DNA of 35,085 bases from an uncultured Arenicella sp. (GCA_905479805.1 CAJQNY010000162.1:1-35085); one strand, 5' to 3'. Positions 17,526 through 25,311 are shown, numbered from the stretch's first letter. Translations and numbers: made by a program. Notes: generated from the letters alone by a model not told the origin.

Positions 17526-18245
17526 TTATTTAAGGTTAGAAAAATACACAAACTTTTCGGTACTGCAAAAAGCCTTACTCCATTCCACCACTCGACCTTC
17601 TATATTAATGCTGGCACGCTCTACACAGATCACCGGAGTGCCAGCTGCTAACCCGAGTTGTTCTGCATATTCATCGGGTAAGCCTACGGCATGCAATTCA
17701 TCTCTAACCTGTACGATAGTGATGCCGTATTTCTCTTGGTACAATCCGTATAAAGAATTGGGAATCACTGATTCTTTATCGATATCAGGGAATATGGTCA
17801 ATGGTTGAATTATATTTTCTATGATTGTCGGCTCTGACTTTAAGTATCTGAGCCGTTTAATCTCGACGACCATGTCGCCAGCCTGTAGGGCAAGATGCTC
17901 TTGCTCTTCGATTGATGCGGCTCTCTTTGATGAACTGAGTACTTTAGTGTCTGGGATGATGTCTTCGCCTTCACTTTCGCGAAACCTAAAGAATCGAAAC
18001 AATGAACTTTCTTGGGTATGCTCAGCGACGTAAGTACCCTTACCTTGGCGACGCTCCAACATATTCTCCGCAACCATTTGGTTAAGTGCTTTTCTGACGG
18101 TCCCTTGGCTGACACCGAGCTCTTCAGCAAGTGCATACTCGCTCGGCAATGCTTCGCTTGCCTTCCAATGACCCTGCACCAAACGCGAGCGCAAGACGTC
18201 ATACACTTGTTTATAGAGCGGCTGAAAATTTGTTGCTAGAGACAT
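17526..18245 (-). CDS. GntR-family regulator, HutC/UTRA type
   Basis: The 239-residue protein has an N-terminal winged helix (about 8-75: YKQVYDVLRSRLVQGHWKASEALPSEYALAEELGVSQGTVRKALNQMVAENMLERRQGKGTY in outline). The effector-binding UTRA domain follows (about 95-235; IKRLRYLKSEPTIIENIIQP, LYGLYQEKYGITIVQVRDELHAV). HutC/UTRA regulators usually repress a neighbouring catabolic operon and release DNA on binding a sugar phosphate or related metabolite. It is first in the operon with GH31 and the symporter, so it probably autoregulates them. It may also control the divergent AKR/oxygenase pair and the TonB receptor, where similar AT-rich palindromic elements occur. Its start has AGG about 8 nt upstream. 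Confidence 0.9.
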   Translation of the reverse strand: MSLATNFQPLYKQVYDVLRSRLVQGHWKASEALPSEYALAEELGVSQGTVRKALNQMVAENMLERRQGKGTYVAEHTQESSLFRFFRFRESEGEDIIPDTKVLSSSKRAASIEEQEHLALQAGDMVVEIKRLRYLKSEPTIIENIIQPLTIFPDIDKESVIPNSLYGLYQEKYGITIVQVRDELHAVGLPDEYAEQLGLAAGTPVICVERASINIEGRVVEWSKAFCSTEKFVYFSNLK

Positions 18246-18551
18246 TTGCTTACCTATTTATATTTTTTATGCTTACAAGGTCGTACGACTGATAGATACT
18301 AAAGACATGACAACGAATAGTTCGAATATTCATGACTCAGCTGGTCAGTCATAGCACTCACGGTTCAGCCATATGGAGCATTAGCTCATGCTTTTATCCC
18401 ATGGTAAGGCTTGCTAAGTGCAGACACAGTTTAGCAAATAAATTAAGTCTTTCAACATGTGTCTTATATAAGATATAATAGTTCTTATTCAGATCAATTT
18501 CAAATTTAGTTGATCGCCCTAATCCCTCAAATTAAGGATTTTTTTCTTTCT
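18246..18551. promoter_or_regulatory. Divergent control region between GntR and AKR genes
   Basis: This is about 306 bp with no gene. It holds a perfect 10-bp palindrome GTCGTACGAC at 18280-18289, 35 bp upstream of the GntR start, which fits the GT-N-AC layout of GntR operators. It also holds a 12-bp palindrome TCTTATATAAGA at 18462-18473, directly followed by TATAAT (18474-18479), a consensus -10 for the AKR transcript. The second palindrome would sit in the -35/-10 spacer, the classic place for a repressor. The region also serves the minus-strand GntR-GH31-symporter promoter, whose boxes I could not define. Confidence 0.55.
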
Positions 18552-19514
18552 ATGAATAAACTTAAAACAATACCTCCAGTCGGTTTTGGTCTTTGGAAAA
18601 TTTCGCCTGACGATTGCGAAGACGCAGTGTATCAAGCGATCAAAACCGGTTACCGACACTTAGACAGCGCGTGCGATTACGGCAATGAAGAATCTGTCGG
18701 CCGCGGCATTAGCCGCGCGCTTAGAGACGGACTCTGCACTCGAGATGAATTATGGGTAACTTCTAAATTGTGGAACACGCATCATGCCGCCGAACACGTT
18801 GAACTCGCCATCAACAAAACACTGTCTGATTTGCAGCTCGATTACTTAGATCTTTATCTCATTCACTTTCCGATCGCCACACGCTACGTCCCAATTGAAC
18901 ACCGTTACCCCGCTGAATGGGTATATGACCCACTAGCAAGCTCACCGTCGATGGAGCCTGCTAAGGTTTCATTGCAAGAAACTTGGCAAGCAATGGAAAA
19001 GCTGAAAGCAACGGGGTTAACGCGTCAAATAGGTATTTGTAATTACAATTCAGGGTTGCTACATGACCTTCTCAGTTACGCAGAAGTTAAACCTGACATG
19101 TTGCAGATTGAATCACACCCATATTTAACTCAGGAACCCTTGCTGCGGTTATGTAAGATGCACAACATTCCTGTAACCGCCTTTTCACCACTAGGAGCTT
19201 TATCCTATTTAGAACTTGATATGGCACAGCAAAACGATTCGGTGATTGCCCAAAAGGTAGTTTTAGAAACGGCAGAGCGACTAAAAAGAACGCCTGCACA
19301 AGTAATACTGCGCTGGGGTATTCAACGCGGTACTGCGATCATCCCTAAGACATCTAAGGTAGAACGCATGAGTGAAAACCTCGCCTTATTTGACTTTGAA
19401 CTCAGTGAACAGGAAATGGCCGATATAAGCTCCCTTAATATGGACCGAAGATTTAATGATCCTGGTGTATTCTGCGAACAAGCCTTTAACACTTTTCACC
19501 CCATTTACGACTAA
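18552..19514 (+). CDS. Aldo/keto reductase, xylose-reductase-like (AKR2 type)
   Basis: The 320-residue protein starts at ATG 18552. An in-frame TTG at 18510 would add 14 residues without family similarity. The AKR tetrad is complete: Asp38, Tyr43, Lys72, His105 (HLDSACDYGNE, TSKLWN, LIHFP). HFPIATRYVPIEHRYP and the RFNDPGVF tail strongly resemble yeast D-xylose reductase. IPKTSKVER matches the NAD(P)H-binding IPKSNxxxR segment. It should reduce an aldose or other sugar aldehyde. The gene is divergent from the GntR/GH31 operon and its stop is 2 nt before the oxygenase ATG, so the two are almost certainly co-translated. Reduction of an aldehyde made by the oxygenase or released by GH31 is inference. 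Confidence 0.88.
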   Translation: MNKLKTIPPVGFGLWKISPDDCEDAVYQAIKTGYRHLDSACDYGNEESVGRGISRALRDGLCTRDELWVTSKLWNTHHAAEHVELAINKTLSDLQLDYLDLYLIHFPIATRYVPIEHRYPAEWVYDPLASSPSMEPAKVSLQETWQAMEKLKATGLTRQIGICNYNSGLLHDLLSYAEVKPDMLQIESHPYLTQEPLLRLCKMHNIPVTAFSPLGALSYLELDMAQQNDSVIAQKVVLETAERLKRTPAQVILRWGIQRGTAIIPKTSKVERMSENLALFDFELSEQEMADISSLNMDRRFNDPGVFCEQAFNTFHPIYD

Positions 19515-19516
19515 TC

Positions 19517-20500
19517 ATGCCAGAGCAACCAAATTTTATTGAAATTGACGGACAGCTTTCATTTGAAGATGGGAACTTTCCTTCGGTGGTAGTTAACACT
19601 CAGCCAAACATTTCACCCTGCGAACTTGTGGATTGGGTGCAAGAGCACAAACCAGGTTTGGAGTTAGAACTGAGTCGATCTGGAGCTCTGCTTTTCCGCG
19701 GCTTCCCAGTCGGTTGTGCAGAGTCATTTGATAGCTTTTCAGCGGCCTTTGGCTATCCCAACTTCACCTATCAAGAATCACTTTCCAATGCGGTGCGCAT
19801 CAATTTTACCGAGAGAGTGTTTACGGCTAATGAAGCCCCCAAAGAAGTCGAAATATATCTGCATCACGAAATGGCACAAACTCCCATTTCACCCGATAAA
19901 CTTTTCTTCTTCTGTAAAACAGCGGCTGATCATGGTGGCGCAACGCCGATTTGCCGCTCAGATCAATTGTTCAATGCATTGCAGCAAAAGGACCCTGCCC
20001 TTGCCAAGCGATTTTCTGATAAGGGGCTAAAGTATACATCTCACATGCCTGCTAAAGACGACCATGCATCGGGCCAAGGTCGCTCTTGGCAAAGCACTCT
20101 TAGTGTGCAAACAAAGAATGAAGCAGAAACCAAACTAAGAGAGTTGGGCTATAGCTGGTCTTGGTCAGACGATCACAGCCTAAAAGCTATTACTCCAGTT
20201 CTCCCCGCGGTTAGGACCCTAAATAATGGGGTCAAAGTGTTTTATAACCAACTCGTTGCCGCCTATATGGGCTGGGAAGGGGTTCGCGATAACCCAGACA
20301 AAGCGATTTGTTTTGGGGATGACTCTTCAATACCTATTGATGGGTTAGAACAAATTGTCTCCCTGGCAACTGAGTTTACCTACGACCTTGAATGGCAAGA
20401 TGGAGACGTGGTTCTAATTGATAACAAGATGACCATGCATGGCCGCCGTTCATACAGTGGAGAACGCAAGAGACAGGTATTAGTGGCACTCGCTGCATAG
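19517..20500 (+). CDS. TauD/TfdA-type Fe(II)/2-oxoglutarate oxygenase of the sugar locus
   Basis: The 327-residue protein keeps the family iron site. HxE lies in the LHHEMAQ segment (about 115-121), with GGATPICRSD after it. DGDVVLIDNKMTMHGRRSYSGERKRQVLV near the C-terminus supplies the distal His and the 2OG-binding Arg. HxE replaces HxD, as in the oxygenase at 2519-3604, but the two are otherwise not close. It follows the AKR by 2 nt. Such enzymes hydroxylate carbon next to a heteroatom, cleaving sulfonates, ethers or amines, or oxidise small acids. Pairing with a sugar-aldehyde reductase recalls oxygenolytic sugar pathways in which an oxygenase makes an aldehyde sugar and an AKR reduces it. 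The substrate remains unknown. Confidence 0.85.
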   Translation: MPEQPNFIEIDGQLSFEDGNFPSVVVNTQPNISPCELVDWVQEHKPGLELELSRSGALLFRGFPVGCAESFDSFSAAFGYPNFTYQESLSNAVRINFTERVFTANEAPKEVEIYLHHEMAQTPISPDKLFFFCKTAADHGGATPICRSDQLFNALQQKDPALAKRFSDKGLKYTSHMPAKDDHASGQGRSWQSTLSVQTKNEAETKLRELGYSWSWSDDHSLKAITPVLPAVRTLNNGVKVFYNQLVAAYMGWEGVRDNPDKAICFGDDSSIPIDGLEQIVSLATEFTYDLEWQDGDVVLIDNKMTMHGRRSYSGERKRQVLVALAA

Positions 20501-20633
20501 ACCCCATCTAGAGTCGATTAGAAGAACGGGCAGTTCAACCTCCTCTATTACTTCTCATAATTCATCTCAATGCTAGAACACCAGACATGTTCTAAAACTT
20601 CGCGTATCTCGAGTAACATAATTAGGTAAATCG

Positions 20634-20669
20634 AAAAGCCCGATGAACGATTATTCATCGGGCTTTTTT
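20634..20669. terminator. Bidirectional terminator between convergent genes
   Basis: A 14-bp stem AAAAGCCCGATGAA (20634-20647) pairs with TTCATCGGGCTTTT (20654-20667) around a 6-nt loop. It has A-rich left and T-rich right edges, so it can end both the oxygenase transcript and the minus-strand DUF885 transcript. Confidence 0.92.
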
Positions 20670-20693
20670 CTTATCTAACCGAACCTTATGAAT

Positions 20694-22595
20694 TTATCCC
20701 TGTTGAGAAGAGATCCAGTTATTAATACGACGGTCCAGCAATTTCAACGGCAAGGCTCCTCCACTTAACACGGCATCATGAAAACCCTTAAGGTCGAATT
20801 TTTCGCCCAAGGCCGTTTCAGCTTCTTTACGTAAGCGAAGAATATCTAACATGCCAACTTTGTAAGACGTTGCTTGACCTGGGATCACTAGGTAACGCAT
20901 CACTTCAGACTCAATGCCAGTTAGCGGCTCCGGTGAATTTTCAGCGAAATAGTCAATCGCCTGCTGCTGACTCCAACCTTTCGCATGCATGCCGGTATCC
21001 ACAACAAGTCGAATCGCACGGAACATTTCACTTGCCAAGCGACCAAATTCTGAATACGGATCTTTATAGGTACCAGGAATTTCTTTCGCGAGTAGCTCAG
21101 CATACAAGGCCCACCCTTCAGTATAAGCAGTCGCGTTTGCCTGAGTTCTAAATGTTGGTATTCCTTCTAGTTCTTGTGCAATAGAAATCTGCATATGGTG
21201 TCCGGGCAAACCTTCGTGATAAGCAATTACTTCTAACTGGTTACGTGGCATGGCACCCATGTCTGAAAGATGAGCATAGTATGTCCCAGGACGTGAACCA
21301 TCTGGAGTGCCGGGGTAATAATGTTGAGCCGCACCGTCTTGCTCACGAAAAGATTCCACGCGCTTCACGATAAGGTCGGCCTTTGGCAATATGCCAAAAT
21401 AGTTACCCAACTCTGTTTTGATATTCTTAATCGCAGCATCTGCTTCATCGATATATTCTTGTGCACCAGTTTCAGGGTTTTGAAAATAAAGCCTAGGGTC
21501 AGTTTTACTTTCTCGCTGAAATACAAAAAACTCTTCTAGCGTGCCTTCGAATCCAGCGAGTGTTTTGACCGCTTCCATCTCGCTTCTAAGCCGAGCCACT
21601 TCGCTCAAGCCTAGTTCATGCACCTCATCTGCAGTCATATCCGTTGTTGTCATGGCTTGCAAACGATAGTTGTAAAAGTCTTTCCCGCTAGGCAGTCCAG
21701 CCACGCCTTCAGCTATTTTCTTGGTGTTGTCGTAATCCTGTTCTAGAAAGGCTAGTAAACGTCTATATGCTGGCGCTAATGAGTCAAGCAATGCACCTTT
21801 AATCTCCATAGTAAGCTGTTCAACCCCTTCGCTGTCGATGAGTTCCTGTTCTTGCAGCAAAGAAATTTTTGATTTGGCATCAGCCCAAAGCGCTGAATCC
21901 TCATCACTCTCTACGAAGGGGGCGTTATCGACAATTTTTGCAACCTCCTCACTCACAATATCGTAAGCAAAACGCGGTGCGTGTACACCAGCCTTTGCGC
22001 CATTTTCAGCATGAACGATCAATTGATCAATTATTCTCGCCGCCGCTGATATTCGAGAATGATATGCCTGCATATCTTCCAGAGATTCAACTTTATGAAA
22101 ATTAATAAGAAAGTTAGGAATAAAAGAGTGAACACCACCCATCTGGTGGAATACATAGCTCTGCTTGCGGAATTCTTTACCTTTTAATTCTTGTTGATAC
22201 TGATATTCCCAAAGGTCCCAAGACGTTTTGGCTTCTTGATCTAAACGGTCGTAATCAAAATTGGCCTTCATGTCTGCGACTGTCTGCGCCTTCCATGCGA
22301 GCTGCTTATCCGCAGCTTCTTCACTGGCATCATCCATTTCAGAATAACGCTCTTTACGGCCCAACATCGTTAGGGTGATTGGACTGAACGCGAGTTCTTC
22401 TTCATAGCGAGCTTCGAACCAGTCATTAAGTCGCTGTGTTTCAGTCTTAATCTCATCGGCACTCGCTGCTTCAGGTGTCGAAGTCGATTTTTCGCTAATA
22501 GACGCTATAGATTCGGTTGAAGTACTGGCTTGCTCTTGCGAGCCACAGGCAGTTACTAGCGCCAGGAGGAAAATACTTAATACAAATGTTCTCAT
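20694..22595 (-). CDS. DUF885 family lipoprotein, second copy
   Basis: The 633-residue protein starts at ATG 22595, giving MRTFVLSIFLLALVTAC with a lipobox and Cys17. A longer in-frame extension to 22676 would bury the signal peptide. The mature N-terminus is Ser/Thr/Glu-rich. The zinc-type motif is HEGLPGHH (His460-Glu461, His466, His467) with EGWALYAE (Glu493) downstream. The last 200 residues align closely with the DUF885 protein at 5311-7200: YSDFGRLAMELWRA versus YSEFGRLASEMFRA, RLVVDTGxHxKxW, and P-Q-A-T-xYKxGML. It stands alone with its own terminator. A periplasm-facing peptidase role is inferred from the family. Confidence 0.87.
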   Translation of the reverse strand: MRTFVLSIFLLALVTACGSQEQASTSTESIASISEKSTSTPEAASADEIKTETQRLNDWFEARYEEELAFSPITLTMLGRKERYSEMDDASEEAADKQLAWKAQTVADMKANFDYDRLDQEAKTSWDLWEYQYQQELKGKEFRKQSYVFHQMGGVHSFIPNFLINFHKVESLEDMQAYHSRISAAARIIDQLIVHAENGAKAGVHAPRFAYDIVSEEVAKIVDNAPFVESDEDSALWADAKSKISLLQEQELIDSEGVEQLTMEIKGALLDSLAPAYRRLLAFLEQDYDNTKKIAEGVAGLPSGKDFYNYRLQAMTTTDMTADEVHELGLSEVARLRSEMEAVKTLAGFEGTLEEFFVFQRESKTDPRLYFQNPETGAQEYIDEADAAIKNIKTELGNYFGILPKADLIVKRVESFREQDGAAQHYYPGTPDGSRPGTYYAHLSDMGAMPRNQLEVIAYHEGLPGHHMQISIAQELEGIPTFRTQANATAYTEGWALYAELLAKEIPGTYKDPYSEFGRLASEMFRAIRLVVDTGMHAKGWSQQQAIDYFAENSPEPLTGIESEVMRYLVIPGQATSYKVGMLDILRLRKEAETALGEKFDLKGFHDAVLSGGALPLKLLDRRINNWISSQQG

Positions 22596-22765
22596 AATTC
22601 TACTCGGATAAATAATTTCAGACCGATGATACGTAAGGTTGTAGCTATAATTCAAGTCACTCGCTGAGTAATGCAATATAAATAGGGATCCACATCTATA
22701 AAAGAAATAAAATAGTCCTATCCCGCCTTCAAACGAACTTACTTCAACTATAATGAAACCACGTC

Positions 22766-23335
22766 ATGAAGAATCACTATTTCATTATGAGACATGGAGA
22801 GAGCTTCGCTAATCGAAGAGGATTGATTGCGAGCAAAGCAGTGAATGCCTTGGATAATTACGGACTGACATCTATTGGGAAAGAGCAAACCAATTCTGCT
22901 GCAGCATCCTCGGTACTCACAAGCCAAACAATTATAATATCGTCAGATTACCTAAGAGCTCGGGAGACGGCCGAGACCGTCGCTAAGGAATTACTTTGTG
23001 ACACCCCTGTGACCCTAAGCGCCCTTTTACGGGAACGTGACTTTGGACAATATGAACTATCTAATGATACGAATTACTCTCAAGTATGGAAACACGACTT
23101 GCACCATCCAAATGGCTCGAAGAATAGCGTCGAAACTGTTACTCAAGTTCTGGCGCGCATGAATCGTTTAATTACGGATCTAGAAAGAAAGTTCGAATCC
23201 GAGCAATTACTTTTAGTGAGTCATGGCGACGTATTGCAAATACTGGATACCCAGTACCGAGGGCTTAACCCGGCACTTCACAGGTCAATACCTCCATTAG
23301 GCAATGCTGAAATTCGTCAGTTAGGGCCTAACTGA
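22766..23335 (+). CDS. Histidine phosphatase (phosphoglycerate-mutase-like) family protein
   Basis: The 189-residue protein has the N-terminal catalytic MRHGES motif (phospho-acceptor His10), SSDYLRARETAE with the conserved Arg around 64-66, the proton-donor region RERDFGQYE, and LLVSHGDVLQIL with the second catalytic His near 152. This is a complete branch-1 histidine phosphatase site. The family includes sugar-phosphate, nucleotide and phosphoprotein phosphatases, so the substrate cannot be named. The gene is divergent from the DUF885 lipoprotein and convergent with the following small phosphatase-like gene. The start at 22766 has only a weak ribosome site. Confidence 0.85.
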   Translation: MKNHYFIMRHGESFANRRGLIASKAVNALDNYGLTSIGKEQTNSAAASSVLTSQTIIISSDYLRARETAETVAKELLCDTPVTLSALLRERDFGQYELSNDTNYSQVWKHDLHHPNGSKNSVETVTQVLARMNRLITDLERKFESEQLLLVSHGDVLQILDTQYRGLNPALHRSIPPLGNAEIRQLGPN

Positions 23336-23341
23336 TACTGC

Positions 23342-23358
23342 CGCTGATTTAATCAGCG
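23342..23358. terminator. Short hairpin between convergent genes
   Basis: CGCTGAT (23342-23348) and ATCAGCG (23352-23358) form a 7-bp stem with a 3-nt loop just after the histidine phosphatase stop. No T-run follows, so terminator activity is uncertain. Confidence 0.35.
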
Positions 23359-23367
23359 CATCACTTT

Positions 23368-23730
23368 CTATGCCTTTTCAGAATAATCATGTCCACCGCA
23401 GCCAATTTTATTAGCGGTGCGCCACAGTCTTCTCGACCGAGCTCCCGAACGGCAGTACAAATGGATTTTCTTCTTACTGCAAATCAAGTCAACTAACTTA
23501 TCACGGTTATCATCCGTAATCTGATACGAAGAAAATGCGAGAAGCTTGAATTCTATCCCCACCTTTTCCGCTTCTGCCTGAATATCTGCAAAGGGTGTCT
23601 GACCTTCATCTTCTCCGTCAGGACGGTTACAAACCAGCATCTCCACCCTATTCGCAAGCACTTCTTGTACATCATGAACAGTCATCTGATCTGAGACAGA
23701 AACTTGATTATTAAGTTGTTGCAAATTCAT
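23368..23730 (-). CDS. DUF442 / beta-lactamase-hydrolase-like phosphatase family protein
   Basis: The 120-residue protein starts MNLQQLNNQVSVSDQMTVHDVQ and continues VEMLVCNRPDGEDEGQTPF, the usual opening of the DUF442 (TIGR01244) family. The tyrosine-phosphatase-like loop CRSGARSR gives Cys93 and Arg98 in a Cx5R arrangement, so the active site is intact. Members have been described as BLH-type phosphatases or as sulfurtransferase-linked domains, some fused to sulfide-handling metallo-beta-lactamases. No such gene is adjacent. The start has GAGGG at about 6 nt. Whether it acts as phosphatase or in sulfur metabolism is open. Confidence 0.82.
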   Translation of the reverse strand: MNLQQLNNQVSVSDQMTVHDVQEVLANRVEMLVCNRPDGEDEGQTPFADIQAEAEKVGIEFKLLAFSSYQITDDNRDKLVDLICSKKKIHLYCRSGARSRRLWRTANKIGCGGHDYSEKA

Positions 23731-23923
23731 ACAGGCCCTCTAACTATCTACAATAGATTTTTCTTTGGAGTTATCTTCAGGCTAACATAGCATCAGACTA
23801 ATTGGCTAGCCTCTCAAACGTTCCACGATGTCAAATATTAATTTTGTCTACAAAACCTTTAAAATATCTTATTGCGCCCTATATCCATGTTACAGAGTAA
23901 CCAAACCCCTTCAGGAATTTACT

Positions 23924-24217
23924 ATGACTGAATCTTACCAAGGCGAAACCGGGTGGCAACGAGTATTGTTGGTCTTCCTATTTTGGATCGTTTTTTATGT
24001 AGCGCAAATGGTGGTCGGTGCCGTCGCACTCGCTCAATGTGTCTTTGTCTTATTGACGGAAGGACCCAATCAGCATCTTCTCAAGTTTGGAGATAGCTTA
24101 GGGAAATACATACACGATATATTGCGGTATGTAACCTTCAATAGTGACAAGCGTCCGTTCCCATTTTCTGAGTTTCCAAAGCCGGATTTAATTATTCCAG
24201 CTAGCTCAGAAACCTAA
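23924..24217 (+). CDS. DUF4389 domain membrane protein
   Basis: The 97-residue protein starts at ATG 23924 with AGGA at about 8 nt. The upstream in-frame extension to 23828 is not supported by homology or a ribosome site. It has two hydrophobic segments (about 12-30 and 32-49). The conserved DUF4389 stretch then follows: GPNQHLLKFGDSLGKYIHDILRYVTFNSDKRPFPFSEFP. The function of the family is unknown, and it is widespread in gammaproteobacteria. It ends just before a strong bidirectional terminator shared with soxR. Confidence 0.85.
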   Translation: MTESYQGETGWQRVLLVFLFWIVFYVAQMVVGAVALAQCVFVLLTEGPNQHLLKFGDSLGKYIHDILRYVTFNSDKRPFPFSEFPKPDLIIPASSET

Positions 24218-24230
24218 GACCGGCTTTATT

Positions 24231-24268
24231 GCATAAAAAACCCAGCCGCGTGCTGGGTTTTTTTATGC
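24231..24268. terminator. Bidirectional terminator between DUF4389 gene and soxR
   Basis: GCATAAAAAACCCAGC (24231-24246) pairs with GCTGGGTTTTTTTATGC (24252-24268), with one extra T. The loop is 5 nt and A/T runs lie on both sides. It serves both convergent genes. Confidence 0.92.
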
Positions 24269-24276
24269 AATCTATT

Positions 24277-24738
24277 TTACGACAAATCCTTAAAACTATT
24301 CCCTAATAGATAGCGTGCACCTGCACCCTTAATATTGATCTTGTCTTCAGGGTTGTACAATTGGCATTTCTTCAACGACAAACACCCACAGCCAATGCAA
24401 CCGGTCAGCTTTTCTTTCAAATCTTGTAACTGACTTATTTTCTCATCAATATCTTTTGAAAAAACACGACTGAGTCGATCCCAATCAGTCTTGGTTGGCG
24501 TTCTCTCTTCAGGTAATTTAGCCAGCGCTCCTTTAATTTGACTAAGAGAATAACCGAGGTTTTGTGCAATCAAGATAAAAGAAATTCGCCTGATCATGGA
24601 GCGATGGAACAACCTATGCCCGCCGGGATTCCGAATTGATGGCACCAGGCCCTCACTCTCATAAAAGCGAATCGCCGACACCTTACTCCCGGTTCGCTTA
24701 GCAATATTACCAATACTCAATAACGGATCATTTTTCAT
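24277..24738 (-). CDS. soxR: Redox-sensing MerR-family regulator SoxR
   Basis: The 153-residue protein has a MerR helix-turn-helix (LLSIGNIAKRTGSKVSAIRFYE, residues 6-27), a dimerisation helix and the SoxR [2Fe-2S] cluster motif. Cysteines are Cys114, Cys117, Cys119 and Cys125 (GCIGCGCLSLKKC), matching the CxxCxCx5C of E. coli SoxR. The C-terminal YNPEDK and GAGARYLLG also match. Oxidation of the cluster by redox-cycling compounds or superoxide switches on its target promoter. A perfect SoxR box lies 28-45 bp upstream of its start, in the promoter of the divergent VOC gene. Autoregulation through the same box is possible. Confidence 0.95.
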   Translation of the reverse strand: MKNDPLLSIGNIAKRTGSKVSAIRFYESEGLVPSIRNPGGHRLFHRSMIRRISFILIAQNLGYSLSQIKGALAKLPEERTPTKTDWDRLSRVFSKDIDEKISQLQDLKEKLTGCIGCGCLSLKKCQLYNPEDKINIKGAGARYLLGNSFKDLS

Positions 24739-24761
24739 TTTTAATTACCTGTGGAAAGCAC

Positions 24762-24792
24762 TTGACCTCAAGTTAACTTGAGGTATTAGACT
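24762..24792 (+). promoter_or_regulatory. SoxR-dependent promoter with perfect SoxR box
   Basis: The 18-bp palindrome CCTCAAGTTAACTTGAGG occupies 24766-24783 and matches the known SoxR operator consensus. It lies between -35 TTGACC (24762-24767) and -10 TAGACT (24787-24792). The 19-bp spacer is the overlong spacing typical of MerR-family activated promoters. It points toward the VOC gene at 24831. Confidence 0.93.
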
Positions 24793-24830
24793 AGCACTTC
24801 GATTAACAAAATACACTGTTGGAGCGCACT

Positions 24831-25220
24831 ATGAATGCCTACCTTGAACACACAAATTTTACGGTCAGGAACCCTGATTCAACCGCTAAACTGCTCGCTG
24901 ACATATTTGGTTGGGAAGTCCGCTGGTCTGGCCCCTCACTCGATATAGGCTATACCGTTCACTTAGGAACTCCAGGCAACGGCGGCACATATTTGGCCTT
25001 GTATGCACCTGCCGAGGTAGAAGAAAACGAGCCTAGATCACATCTTAATATCGCCAATCTCAATCACGTTGGGGTTGTTGTGGACGATCTGGATGAGATC
25101 GAGCGTCGCGTTATGGCCTCTGGTCTAGCCACCACCAACCATGGTGACTATGAGCCCGGCCGGCGATTTTACTTTGACTTAGAAGATGGTGTTGAAATTG
25201 AGGTTATATCCTATACCTGA
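24831..25220 (+). CDS. VOC family protein under SoxR control
   Basis: The 129-residue protein starts at ATG 24831, with GGAG ending 7 nt upstream. A TTG at 24819 is in frame but is inside the ribosome site. It is a single VOC unit with possible metal ligands His7 (LEHTNF), His79 (LNHVGVVVDD) and Glu124 (EIEVISY). These suggest a working glyoxalase/dioxygenase-like metal site. Its promoter contains a perfect SoxR box, so expression should rise with redox-cycling drugs or quinones. The logical role is detoxifying a reactive electrophile, quinone or antibiotic. The exact reaction is unknown. HMG-CoA reductase follows after 114 bp and may be partly read through. Confidence 0.85.
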   Translation: MNAYLEHTNFTVRNPDSTAKLLADIFGWEVRWSGPSLDIGYTVHLGTPGNGGTYLALYAPAEVEENEPRSHLNIANLNHVGVVVDDLDEIERRVMASGLATTNHGDYEPGRRFYFDLEDGVEIEVISYT

Positions 25221-25278
25221 TCTGTCTTCTCTTAACATTAGCGGGGCCGCCTAGATTGGACTTTGCCTTATAGTGCAT

Positions 25279-25311
25279 TGAAGGTTAAGCTGGCATCTCT
25301 TCTAACCTTCA
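25279..25311. repeat. 9-bp inverted repeat upstream of HMG-CoA reductase gene
   Basis: TGAAGGTTA (25279-25287) is exactly complementary to TAACCTTCA (25303-25311) with a 15-nt spacer, ending 23 bp before the ATG at 25335. It could be an mRNA leader hairpin or a regulator site. No T-run follows. Confidence 0.35.
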
